DNA of 64,000 nt, from positions 1-64,000 of the forward strand of contig DASYYZ010000130.1 in assembly GCA_035946735.1 (NCBI GenBank), in the 5' to 3' direction. Made by a program: the position numbers and the translations under genes. Below the pieces are notes generated by a model. That model was not told the DNA's origin, ran no database searches, and saw nothing but the letters and a program-made list of their open reading frames with translations. The stretch comes from Gp13-AA77 sp035946735. GTDB lineage: Bacteria; Acidobacteriota; Terriglobia; UBA7540. Positions 52,997 through 60,974 of this stretch are shown here, one piece after another; within the stretch, counting starts at the first letter, position 1, and every line of letters starts with the position of its first letter.

Positions 52997-53500
52997 ATGT
53001 CGACAGCGGTCTCTTCAGCTCTGGTTATCAAGGTAGCCGATGAAGTTTGGATCGCCACCGCTTTGCTACATCGCGAACACCCCGAACAAGTTGATTTTTC
53101 GATCCAGGATGTCGTGAGCCGCGTTCGGGCGGAGGGAATCGAGAGCCCCGTTCGCCCTGGAATTTACGTCCATGTGGTTCAGCACTGTGTGGCCAATCGG
53201 CCGCCTAATCCAGGAAGGTATCGAATGCTCATTGAGACCAGCGATGGACGACGCCGGCTGTATCGTGCGGGCGACCCTTGTCACCCTAGCCGCCAACGAG
53301 CCAAGATCACACCAGCAGCCGAGGACATCCCGAGGGCGTACCGTTATCTACTTGCTTGGTACCGGGATTGGTGCGCCGCGCTCACGAACAGCGCTCTGAA
53401 GAGCGATCCACTTCAGGCCTTATGGGGCTCGGGCCGCGAGCTGTGGTCAGATGAGCATGCAGACGACTACGTGCGGCGACTTCGGGAAGGTTGGGAATGA
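52997..53500 (+). CDS. Putative antitoxin partner of a PIN-domain toxin
   Basis: A 167-residue protein of no family I recognise. Residues 20-85 look like a winged helix (FSIQDVVSRVRAEGIESPV then RYRMLIETSDGRRRLYRAGD), suited to DNA binding. The C-terminus reads SGRELWSDEHADDYVRRLRE, an acidic/basic tail like those by which VapB-type antitoxins wrap their toxin. Its stop overlaps the PIN gene by 4 bp (ATGA). The small size, order and overlap are what a type II toxin-antitoxin operon shows, but the antitoxin role is inference. AGAGG precedes the ATG. Confidence 0.6.
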   Translation: MSTAVSSALVIKVADEVWIATALLHREHPEQVDFSIQDVVSRVRAEGIESPVRPGIYVHVVQHCVANRPPNPGRYRMLIETSDGRRRLYRAGDPCHPSRQRAKITPAAEDIPRAYRYLLAWYRDWCAALTNSALKSDPLQALWGSGRELWSDEHADDYVRRLREGWE

Positions 53501-53919
53501 GCCGAATCTTCTGGGATACCAACTTGTTCATTTATTTGTTTGAGGCCTATGGTGAGCATTCAAAAAAAGTGAAAAGGCTCAGGCAGTCCATGCTGGAGCG
53601 CAGCGATCAATTAGTGACCTCCAGCTTCACATTGGGCGAGATTCTCGTAAAGCCTCTGGAGCACCATGACCACGACCTTGCGCGAAAATACGAGCTGGTA
53701 GTTACTGGATCCTCACAAATTCTTCTTTTCGATATCAAGGCGGCGCGTCTCTACGCGCGCATCCGATCGGACCGATCAATTCGGGCTCCTGACGCGATTC
53801 AACTTGCCTGCGCCGCCGCTGGCGACGTAGACCTCTTCATTACGAACGACGCCCGTTTACAAGACAAGCGAGTCGACGGCATTCAGTTCATCGTTTCCTT
53901 GGAGCGGGCTCCTCTGTGA
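53497..53919 (+). CDS. PIN-domain ribonuclease, putative VapC-like toxin
   Basis: Predicted 140-residue PIN-domain protein. The four acidic residues expected at the metal site are visible: Asp7 in IFWDTNLFIY, Glu in SFTLGEILVK, Asp in APDAIQLACAAA and Asp in FITNDARLQ. Such VapC toxins cleave RNA, often tRNA or rRNA. Start at 53497 (MSRIFWDTN) gives a 4-bp overlap with the upstream gene, preferable to 53491. With the partner it forms a probable toxin-antitoxin pair. Confidence 0.85.
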   Translation: MSRIFWDTNLFIYLFEAYGEHSKKVKRLRQSMLERSDQLVTSSFTLGEILVKPLEHHDHDLARKYELVVTGSSQILLFDIKAARLYARIRSDRSIRAPDAIQLACAAAGDVDLFITNDARLQDKRVDGIQFIVSLERAPL

Positions 53920-53946
53920 CGGCGTCTCACGTCATAGATGCGGGGC

Positions 53947-55236
53947 CTATTTCGCCGCAAGCTTGCTGGCAATATGTTCCACAAGGCGCGCGGGATCGAC
54001 AGATTCCTGCTGGCCCGAATCGAGATCTTTCACTTGATAGAGCCCGCTCTCAAGCTCGCCTTCTCCAATGATCACGGCAAATCGAGCGCCCAATTTGCTC
54101 GCGGTACCAAGAGCCTTCTTGAGCTTGGCCGGCTCGTAGCCCATCTCAACGCTGACTCCACGCTGGCGCAGCTCGCGAGCCAGCTTCGAGGCGGGTTCTG
54201 ACGCTGATTCGCCCAGCCACGCCACGTACACCTGCAGCGATCGCGCGGCCTTCAACTGACCTGCCGCCTCAACTGCCATCACCAAGCGGTCCTCGCCGAT
54301 GGCGAATCCCGTGCCCGGCGCAGGCGGTCCCCCGAGCATTTCCGAAAGCCCGTCGTAGCGGCCGCCTCCGAGAATAGAGTTCTGCGCTCCCAGCACGTCG
54401 CTCGTGATCTCGTAAGTGGTGCGCGTGTAGTAGTCGAGACCACGCACGAGGCGCGGCGTAACCTGGTATGCGATGCCGCGTTGATCGAGCCCAGCCAGCA
54501 CATCGTCGAAATGCCGATTGCACTCAGGGTCCAAATGATCGATCGTGCGCGGCAGCTTGTCGATGATGGGCTGGTCCGCAGGTACTTTGCAGTCGAGCAC
54601 TCGCAGCGGGTTCGTGTCTGCGCGCCGCTGGCAATCGCCGCACATCTGATCCTTGACGCCGCGCAGAGCCTCACGCAGCGCGGTCAAGTAGGCGGGCCGG
54701 CAATTCCGGTCGCCGACTGAGTTGATCAGCAGCGTGTAATTGCTCAAACCAAGCCTACTGAGGAACGAGATCAGCATCTCGAAGACCTCGACGTCGACGC
54801 CAGGATGCTCCGATCCCAGAACTTCGGCGCCGATCTGGTAGAACTGGCGATAACGTCCCTTCTGCGGGCGGTCGCGCCGGAACATGGGCCCGATGTAATA
54901 GAGCTTGTGTACGCCGCCTTCATTGAACATCGAGCGCTCGATATAAGCCCGGACCACGCTGGCCGTAGCCTCAGGCCGCAAGGTGAGCGAGTCGCCCGAT
55001 TGATCCTCAAACGTGTACATCTCCTTGGCGACGATGTCAGTGTCCTCGCCTACCGTGCGCGCGAACAAGGCTGTTTGCTCCAGGATCGGGGTGCGGATCT
55101 CGCCGAAGTGATATGCGCCAAAGACGCGCCGCGCTTCCTCCTCGATTCGCTGCCACAGCGCGGTGTCGCGCGGTAGCAGGTCGCGGGTTCCTTTGACGGA
55201 ACGAATCGGGGCCGGTTTGGATGCGGGTTCACTCAC
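53947..55236 (-). CDS. hisS: Histidyl-tRNA synthetase
   Basis: Predicted 429-residue class II synthetase charging tRNA-His. Motif 1 region and motif 2 (FRRDRPQKGRYRQFYQIGAE) are intact; the histidine-specific motifs are RGLDYYTRTTYEI and GGGRYDGLSEMLGG, and a C-terminal anticodon-binding domain ends DPARLVEHIASKLAAK. A normal length and complete motifs suggest the functional synthetase. No HisZ-like paralogue is near. The gamma-carbonic anhydrase gene follows divergent spacing on the same strand. Confidence 0.95.
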   Translation of the reverse strand: MSEPASKPAPIRSVKGTRDLLPRDTALWQRIEEEARRVFGAYHFGEIRTPILEQTALFARTVGEDTDIVAKEMYTFEDQSGDSLTLRPEATASVVRAYIERSMFNEGGVHKLYYIGPMFRRDRPQKGRYRQFYQIGAEVLGSEHPGVDVEVFEMLISFLSRLGLSNYTLLINSVGDRNCRPAYLTALREALRGVKDQMCGDCQRRADTNPLRVLDCKVPADQPIIDKLPRTIDHLDPECNRHFDDVLAGLDQRGIAYQVTPRLVRGLDYYTRTTYEITSDVLGAQNSILGGGRYDGLSEMLGGPPAPGTGFAIGEDRLVMAVEAAGQLKAARSLQVYVAWLGESASEPASKLARELRQRGVSVEMGYEPAKLKKALGTASKLGARFAVIIGEGELESGLYQVKDLDSGQQESVDPARLVEHIASKLAAK

Positions 55237-55304
55237 AGATTAACCCTGTAAGGTCATCGATCGCGGTGCCCGAGGCCTGCCTAGGCCCTCGGACTTAGGC
55301 AGCT

Positions 55305-55832
55305 TTAGGTTTTCGGCTTGCCGGTCTGCTCGCTCAGGTAGATGTCCTTGTAGCTCAGATAGTGCGTGGCATGTCCGTCGATGAAGCGCTGTTCCCCATC
55401 GCCCAGTTGCCGCTTGAACTGCGCCGGAATGCCCATATAAAGGCTGCGCGGCGGGATCACGCTGTTCTCCGGCACCAGCGCGCCCGCGGCAATGATGGAG
55501 CCTGCGCCCACGCGCACGTTATTCAGCAGGATCGCACCCATTCCGATGAGGCAGTGGTCCTCGACGGTGCAGCCGTGCAGAATGGCGCGGTGCCCGACGG
55601 TCACCCATTTACCTACGATTACCGGCGAGCGCAGCACCGTGTGGACAATCGTGCCGTCCTGGAGATTGCTGTTTTCTCCTACGCGGATGAGCTCGATGTC
55701 GCCGCGCAAAACGCACTGGAACCAGACGCTGGCGTTCTCAGCGATCTCGACATCCCCGATGAGGTCGGCGCTCGGCGCTACAAATGCCGAGGATGCGATG
55801 CGGGGAACCCGCCCTTGATAAGCAGCGATCAT
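55305..55832 (-). CDS. Gamma-type carbonic anhydrase family protein
   Basis: Predicted 175-residue left-handed beta-helix protein. Hexapeptide strands include IGDVEIAENASVWFQCVLRG and NLQDGTIVHTVL; zinc-ligand histidines are visible in HTV and GHRAILHGCTVEDH. Family members are carbonic anhydrases or inactive homologues bound to complex I in organelles; activity here is uncertain. Its start lies 154 bp from the AlkA-like gene on the other strand. Confidence 0.88.
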   Translation of the reverse strand: MIAAYQGRVPRIASSAFVAPSADLIGDVEIAENASVWFQCVLRGDIELIRVGENSNLQDGTIVHTVLRSPVIVGKWVTVGHRAILHGCTVEDHCLIGMGAILLNNVRVGAGSIIAAGALVPENSVIPPRSLYMGIPAQFKRQLGDGEQRFIDGHATHYLSYKDIYLSEQTGKPKT

Positions 55833-55986
55833 GTGTGGGGATACTCAACCGCTGAAGCGTCGAACTCGCGGCAAAACTCAAATTAACATAGCGTAAGACG
55901 AGGGCACAAGGCGGGTGCAGCGCCGCGGGGCGTGGTTGCATAGGCTCAAGCTCGTCCCAAGTCCCGGTGTTTATAATGAGATCTCT

Positions 55987-56973
55987 ATGCTCATTTCGAC
56001 GCGGCAGCCCTTCGATTTCAAGCGGACTTTGCGCTTCATTCTAAGTCCGCCGAAGCTGCTGGACAGGCCGTTGCTCGATCACTTTGTGGACGGCGAATAT
56101 CGGCGCGCAGCGGAGATCGGCGGCCAGCCGGTTCTCTATGGTGTTTCTGAGGCGGCGCGTTCGCGGTCAAAGCCGCAAGCACCCGCGCTCGAGGTCCGCA
56201 TCCTCGCTGGTCCACGCGATCTGTCGATCGACCAGGCTGTCGCCGCTCTGGTGCGGCGCCAGTTCTCCACCGATCTCGATCTTGGGCCGTTCTATCAGCT
56301 CGCCCTTGCCGACCCGGCGTTGTCCCGGCTCGTCACGCATTTTCGGGGCATGCGGATTCCGCAGGCGCCCGCGGTTTTCGAGACGCTGATTTGCGCCATC
56401 CTGGAACAGCAGGTCAACCTGTCCTTCGCCCATCAAGTGAAGGAGGCCCTGGTCGAGACTTACGGCGGCCAGGTGGAATTCGAGGGACGAACCTACCGCA
56501 TATTTCCCGAGCCTGCGGCGCTCGCCATCACCACTCCTGAGGAGCTGCGCCGGCTGCAGATCTCGGGACCGAAAGCGCGATATCTCATCGGCCTGTCGCG
56601 GGCCGCGCTCGACGGCCGCCTCGACCTCGAAGCTCTGCGCGAGATCGAGCCCAGGCAGGCGCATGAGCGGCTCCTGCGCGAGAAGGGCGTGGGCATGTGG
56701 ACGGCTCATTACGTGGGGTTGCGGGCGCTCGGCCATCTCGACTGCCTGCCCGCCGCCGACGTGGGCCTGCAAAAGGTGATCCAGCGGCTGTACGGACTGC
56801 GTAAACCGCCTACGCCCCTTCGGGTGGAAAAGATGGGCAAAGCTTGGAGCGGCTGGCGCAGCTACGCCACGTTCTACCTGTGGCTTACCTACTGGGAGGA
56901 AGCGGAGTGGCGGCAGGCGCTCGAGGAGGACCTTCGTTTGGAGCGGCATAAGTCGCGATCCGGGCGCGCCTGA
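55987..56973 (+). CDS. AlkA-like DNA-3-methyladenine glycosylase
   Basis: Predicted 328-residue base-excision repair glycosylase. The N-terminal AlkA-like part (residues 1-115) is followed by the HhH-GPD domain: FETLICAILEQQVNLSFAHQ, then the helix-hairpin-helix LREKGVGMWTAHYVGLRALG with the catalytic Asp in LPAADVGLQKV. It removes alkylated purines from DNA. ATG 55987 is used; the frame opens at a GTG at 55915, which gives extra residues with no family match. DinB-like gene follows by 32 bp. Confidence 0.85.
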   Translation: MLISTRQPFDFKRTLRFILSPPKLLDRPLLDHFVDGEYRRAAEIGGQPVLYGVSEAARSRSKPQAPALEVRILAGPRDLSIDQAVAALVRRQFSTDLDLGPFYQLALADPALSRLVTHFRGMRIPQAPAVFETLICAILEQQVNLSFAHQVKEALVETYGGQVEFEGRTYRIFPEPAALAITTPEELRRLQISGPKARYLIGLSRAALDGRLDLEALREIEPRQAHERLLREKGVGMWTAHYVGLRALGHLDCLPAADVGLQKVIQRLYGLRKPPTPLRVEKMGKAWSGWRSYATFYLWLTYWEEAEWRQALEEDLRLERHKSRSGRA

Positions 56974-57005
56974 CCCGGCAGCTGCGATTGACAACCGGAG
57001 GGTCA

Positions 57006-57545
57006 ATGACATCCGCTGATCCAACACCAGAGCTTTTGAGACTTGCCCGGCACTCTTTGCGGACTCATCATCTGCCGCGCATCGAGCGCTGCCTGCGGAC
57101 GCTTTCCGAAGAGCAGATCTGGTGGCGGCCGAATGACGCATCCAACAGCGCAGGGAATCTGGTGCTGCATCTCGCTGGAAACGTGCGGCAGTGGATCGTC
57201 TCCGGACTCGGTGGTGCGCCCGACGCGCGCCGCCGCGAACAGGAGTTCGCCGAGCGTGGTCCCGTCCCGCGCGTTCAATTACTGCTCACTCTGCGCGGAG
57301 CCGTGGCGGACGCGTGCAAGGTGTTGCGCCTGCTGCCGGCCGAAGATCTTGCCCGCGCATATCGTATTCAGAAGCTGCGAGTGACGGGATTGAACGCGGT
57401 CCTCCACGTGGTGGAGCACTTCGCCTTTCACACCGGCCAGATCATCTTCCTTACCAAGCAGCAGGCCGGGCGCGACCTGGGCTTAACGAATCTACCAGGC
57501 GAAAAACGGCCAAAGAAGCGGCGCGGGTCGCTGCCGGTACTCTAA
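57006..57545 (+). CDS. DinB-family protein
   Basis: Predicted 179-residue four-helix-bundle protein. The metal-binding histidines expected of the family appear in NLVLHLAGNVRQW and VEHFAFHTGQIIFL. Bacterial DinB members are thiol- or metal-dependent transferases; the reaction here is unknown. ATG 57006 follows GGAGG closely; a TTG opens the frame at 56988. Downstream of the AlkA-like gene and probably co-transcribed; whether it relates to DNA damage is unproven. Confidence 0.8.
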   Translation: MTSADPTPELLRLARHSLRTHHLPRIERCLRTLSEEQIWWRPNDASNSAGNLVLHLAGNVRQWIVSGLGGAPDARRREQEFAERGPVPRVQLLLTLRGAVADACKVLRLLPAEDLARAYRIQKLRVTGLNAVLHVVEHFAFHTGQIIFLTKQQAGRDLGLTNLPGEKRPKKRRGSLPVL

Positions 57546-57562
57546 ACAAGTTTCGGCGGGTG

Positions 57563-59182
57563 TCACGGAAGTTGGGTGACGCGGTTGGCCAGCATCACGA
57601 GCTTGCCTGCAGGGATGGTGAACCCGTTCAAAGTGATGCTCACGGGCTCATAGAAAAGCAGTCCCTGCACCAGGAGGTTGGGCTGAGGCCGGAGGCTTGT
57701 CAATCCGGTTGTGTTCACGTAGGAGGTCGAGGAACTGGTAACCACGTAGATCGGCAGGGCCGGGGCATCACCCTGCTGCAGCAGGGTGGCGCAAGGGGAT
57801 AAAGTGAACACTCCCGTGCGATCGTCCGTTTGAACTGCCAGCAAAGATGCGAAGGCGCCTTCGTGACTCTGAAGCTTCAGATCCACTTCACTGGCTACAA
57901 CGCTCACTGGAGGCGTTACCCCAGGCGCCGGAGTAGTGGGAGGCACCGTGTAAACTCCATGCACCACAACGTCTTCGCCGACGGCGATCGCGGAAGCTCC
58001 GAACGGCAGCGCAGCGAAATTAACGCTCGGGTTGGTGGATCCGGGCGCCGGCGCCGGGGGGTAGGTGTTGTAGATGGCGCTGGCCGGCAGGGAGACGTCA
58101 ACCGCAGTATCAAGGCTGAACGCGCTGACAACCGGCGGAGGCTCCGTTTTTCGCAGGAACATCATAAATCCAGTTACACTGCCGCCGGAGTCTTTCGTAA
58201 CCGAGAGCACGGGACCGATCAAGGCAATCTGTTGGTTGGTGGGATCCTCTTCCGGACCAATCGTAATGCTGTTCGTTTGCAGGTTTCCGTCACTATCCAC
58301 GAATCCGTCCAGCAGGGCATAACTGTTAGTCAGGATGGTGTTCAAGGGCTGCGGTGTGCAGACGCTATTCGAAACCGGAAGCTGCGGCGGCACCGGCTGA
58401 GCGCAGATTGCGGTGTTCTTGGTGAAGTTTGCCGTTAGCGTCGGGCCGCCTCCAACGCCATTTGTGGGCGGCAACGACTGGACTGAGACGGCGCCGGTAA
58501 AGTTGCTGGAGCCTGAAGTAAAAGAGTTGGCCTGGACCGTTTGTAGGAAACCCTCAACGCCATCGAAATACCCGAAGCCCGTCGTGGTGGAGGGCGCAGG
58601 GGCGCCTACATTGGCCAGGGGCGTCACCACACCAGTCACGTTTCCCTGCGAATCGACCTGGATGCTGTGTCCCAGATCGAAGTTCATCGTAAGGACCGAC
58701 GCGCCGCTGCTCGCGAGGTTAAGCTGCGGATCGATCGTGAAAAGCGGCGGCGTCGAGGTGCTTACGTTTGCCGCCATACTCGTGATGGGCGGGTTCCGCG
58801 TAGGATCGTAAAGATACATCGTGCCTGCCGAGAGGCCAAGGCTGACGCGATTGTAGGCGCCGGCGTCGATCGAGCTGATATCCAGCGGAACCAGAGTGTC
58901 TCGCAGGGATGCGAGATCAACGGATATCACTGTGCTCAGAGAACTGAGCACAGACACTGTGTTGGTGCTGTTGGCAACGCCAAGCACCATCTGAGTAATG
59001 TTCACGCGCAGCGCTAGGACGTCGCAAATAGGGGTGTCGCCAATGAACGTATAGAGAGTGCCAGTCCCGGAGACTCCGGTGGGCGTTGAAGGCGCCGAGG
59101 AAGATGATCCTCCACAGCCCCATGCGAAAAAGCTCAGCACCAGCAAGAGACCAAACGCCAAAATGCGTCTTGCCATCATCAC
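57563..59182 (-). CDS. Lipoprotein with DUF4382-like domain
   Basis: Predicted 539-residue lipoprotein. The signal (ILAFGLLLVLSFFAWGCGGS) ends in a lipobox with Cys near residue 23. A DUF4382-like region follows (PICDVLALRVNITQMVLGVA, RVSLGLSAGTMYLYD), then Thr/Ser/Pro-rich beta-sandwich-like stretches. Common in Acidobacteriota as exported proteins of unknown role. The start has ATG at 59182 and 59176. The upstream 490 bp holds the pseudoknot-like element. Confidence 0.7.
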   Translation of the reverse strand: MMMARRILAFGLLLVLSFFAWGCGGSSSSAPSTPTGVSGTGTLYTFIGDTPICDVLALRVNITQMVLGVANSTNTVSVLSSLSTVISVDLASLRDTLVPLDISSIDAGAYNRVSLGLSAGTMYLYDPTRNPPITSMAANVSTSTPPLFTIDPQLNLASSGASVLTMNFDLGHSIQVDSQGNVTGVVTPLANVGAPAPSTTTGFGYFDGVEGFLQTVQANSFTSGSSNFTGAVSVQSLPPTNGVGGGPTLTANFTKNTAICAQPVPPQLPVSNSVCTPQPLNTILTNSYALLDGFVDSDGNLQTNSITIGPEEDPTNQQIALIGPVLSVTKDSGGSVTGFMMFLRKTEPPPVVSAFSLDTAVDVSLPASAIYNTYPPAPAPGSTNPSVNFAALPFGASAIAVGEDVVVHGVYTVPPTTPAPGVTPPVSVVASEVDLKLQSHEGAFASLLAVQTDDRTGVFTLSPCATLLQQGDAPALPIYVVTSSSTSYVNTTGLTSLRPQPNLLVQGLLFYEPVSITLNGFTIPAGKLVMLANRVTQLP

Positions 59183-59675
59183 TCCGTGAAAAGGTCAGCG
59201 CCATTCCGTCGCGCGGCTCCGCCGCAGTTCCGGGCCTCGTCACCGCAGTTCCGGCGCCCATCAAAAGTTCCTCGTTCGTTGGTCCTTAGCTCAGATGACG
59301 AAGGAACCGGCGCGGGTTATCCCGGCGCGAGCCCTGGAGGGCCTCAACTCCATTTGAAGCCTTAAGATACTAATAACCCGGCAGCCCGACTCTTAGCAAC
59401 GCCCGGCTCTCTGGTGAGCCGGCGACGAACCCTTGCGGGCTACATCAACGCGGTCTTTCAGAGTCGCTAGCGAGTTGCCGGCCGCTTCACGAGGCAGGGT
59501 TCAGGTGGCGTGTTTTTGCCCGGCCGCTTTGGCCGAGTTCCCCGCGATTCGCCACTCGGCTGCCACTCGCTCCGCCAGAAGACCGAGACCATAAGGGAGG
59601 CAGCACAGCCCTGCCTTGCCACCGTTAGGCCCAACATCGGATAATTCTTTCAGTCTGGAACAAGGGAGGCCCAAC
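59183..59675. other. Intergenic region with a pseudoknot-capable element
   Basis: About 490 bp between divergent genes. It carries the stem set at 59383-59465 described separately, and a GC-rich run near 59500-59600. No convincing gene. The start of the AP-superfamily gene is set at GTG 59676, preceded by GGGAGG. Confidence 0.55.
59383..59465. other. Pseudoknot-capable structured element
   Basis: Four pairings can be read directly: AGCCCG (59383-59388) with CGGGCT (59436-59441); GACTCT (59388-59393) with AGAGTC (59460-59465); and CCGGCTC (59403-59409) with GAGCCGG (59416-59422) around loop TCTGGT. The first two stems interleave, forming a pseudoknot around the hairpin on either strand. It stands about 200 bp upstream of both divergent genes. 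It may be a riboswitch, ribozyme or protein-binding RNA; the class is not identified. Confidence 0.45.
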
Positions 59676-60932
59676 GTGTCGTCGAAGCGAGCAGTCATTT
59701 ACATGTTCGTAGGAGTCTTTGTGTTTCTAGCCGGAGTCGGCGCCTTGAAACGAACCGGTATTGCGTCCACGCTCTCTTCCAAGCCGCGTGTGATCATCAT
59801 GGCGGTCAACGGAGCCGAATGGGACGTCCTCCGCCCCTTACTGATCCGAGGCGAGCTTCCCAATCTGAAGCACGTGATCGAAAATGGCGTGTATGGTAAG
59901 CTCCGCACCATCTCGGCGCCAAACTGCCCGAAGGTCTTCACCACGTTCTTCACGAGCGTCCCTCCGGAGAAGAGCGGAATCACTGGTTTTGTGGTGGACG
60001 GCCAGACGGCCAACACCAATATGCTGCGGAGCGAACCTTTCTGGTCCATCCTGAGCAAGCATGGTGTCACGGTGGGCATGGCCAACGTCCCTGCGACCTT
60101 TCCGGTGATGCCGGTGAACGGCTATATGATCAGCGGCATGCTGACCCGGGGCAAGGGTTGCGAGGACGGCGTGCTGTGCGCTCCCAAGCTCTCGGAAGTT
60201 GAGGGCGGAGACGCCGTCTACCCCAAGACCATGATCCCGGAACTTGAGGCGAAGGTGGGCGATTTTCTGATCGACTGCTCCCGCATGCCAAACAAAGAAG
60301 ACCTGGAGGGCAAGGAGGCGCAGGAGGTGCAGGCGTGGCTCGCCGGCGTGCAGAAGATCCGCGAGCAGCAGAACAAGCTCTTCCTCTACCTGCTGCGGAA
60401 TCATCCCACGGACTTCACCATGTTTGATCAGTCCTGCGAAGACCGCGTGGGCCACTGGCTCTACCCAATCCAGGATTACAACGTGGGCTACAACTCCAAG
60501 GTGAACTCGGTGCGGGTGGACGCTTTTCCAGACCAGTACCGCGCCTTCGATAAGGTGCTGGGATCTGTTTTGCCTTTCGTCGACGCCAACACCACTCTAT
60601 TCATCATCTCCGACCACGGCATCAAACCGCTGCGCGAATTTGGCGACGAGCACGCGGACCACAGTCACGGCAGTTCAGTCCCGTCCACCACGCCGGTGAT
60701 CGCGAAACACGACTTCCCCGACGCCGACGACGTTCCGGGCGCTTTCATCGCCATGGGCCCCGGCATCAGGAAGGGCTACGAGCTGATGGGCTTCGCCGCC
60801 AGCGCTTTCGACATTGCGCCCACTGTGCTGCATCTCTATGGCATTGATCCGCCCTCGCAAATGCAGGGTCACTTTCTTACAGAGATCTACGAAACGAGCC
60901 CCGCGAAGCAGACGGCCAAACTCGGTCACTGA
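59676..60932 (+). CDS. Alkaline-phosphatase-superfamily (phosphodiesterase) protein, altered active site
   Basis: Predicted 418-residue exported protein with an N-terminal membrane anchor (RAVIYMFVGVFVFLAGVG). The type I phosphodiesterase fold is seen in VNGAEWDVLRPLLIRGELPN, PPEKSGITGF, DRVGHWLYP and LFIISDHGIKP. Two usual active-site residues differ: the first metal ligand Asp (GLDG in relatives) is Asn in AVNGAEWD, and the Ser/Thr nucleophile position, in the SP-x-x-W segment, is Cys in NCPKVFTT. This may be a non-catalytic homologue; alignment is mine from memory of the family. GTG 59676 follows GGGAGG at 59664-59669. Confidence 0.75.
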   Translation: MSSKRAVIYMFVGVFVFLAGVGALKRTGIASTLSSKPRVIIMAVNGAEWDVLRPLLIRGELPNLKHVIENGVYGKLRTISAPNCPKVFTTFFTSVPPEKSGITGFVVDGQTANTNMLRSEPFWSILSKHGVTVGMANVPATFPVMPVNGYMISGMLTRGKGCEDGVLCAPKLSEVEGGDAVYPKTMIPELEAKVGDFLIDCSRMPNKEDLEGKEAQEVQAWLAGVQKIREQQNKLFLYLLRNHPTDFTMFDQSCEDRVGHWLYPIQDYNVGYNSKVNSVRVDAFPDQYRAFDKVLGSVLPFVDANTTLFIISDHGIKPLREFGDEHADHSHGSSVPSTTPVIAKHDFPDADDVPGAFIAMGPGIRKGYELMGFAASAFDIAPTVLHLYGIDPPSQMQGHFLTEIYETSPAKQTAKLGH

Positions 60933-60974
60933 TGCGCCGGCCTGGAGCTCTGGCTGATTGCCACTGGTGGCAAG

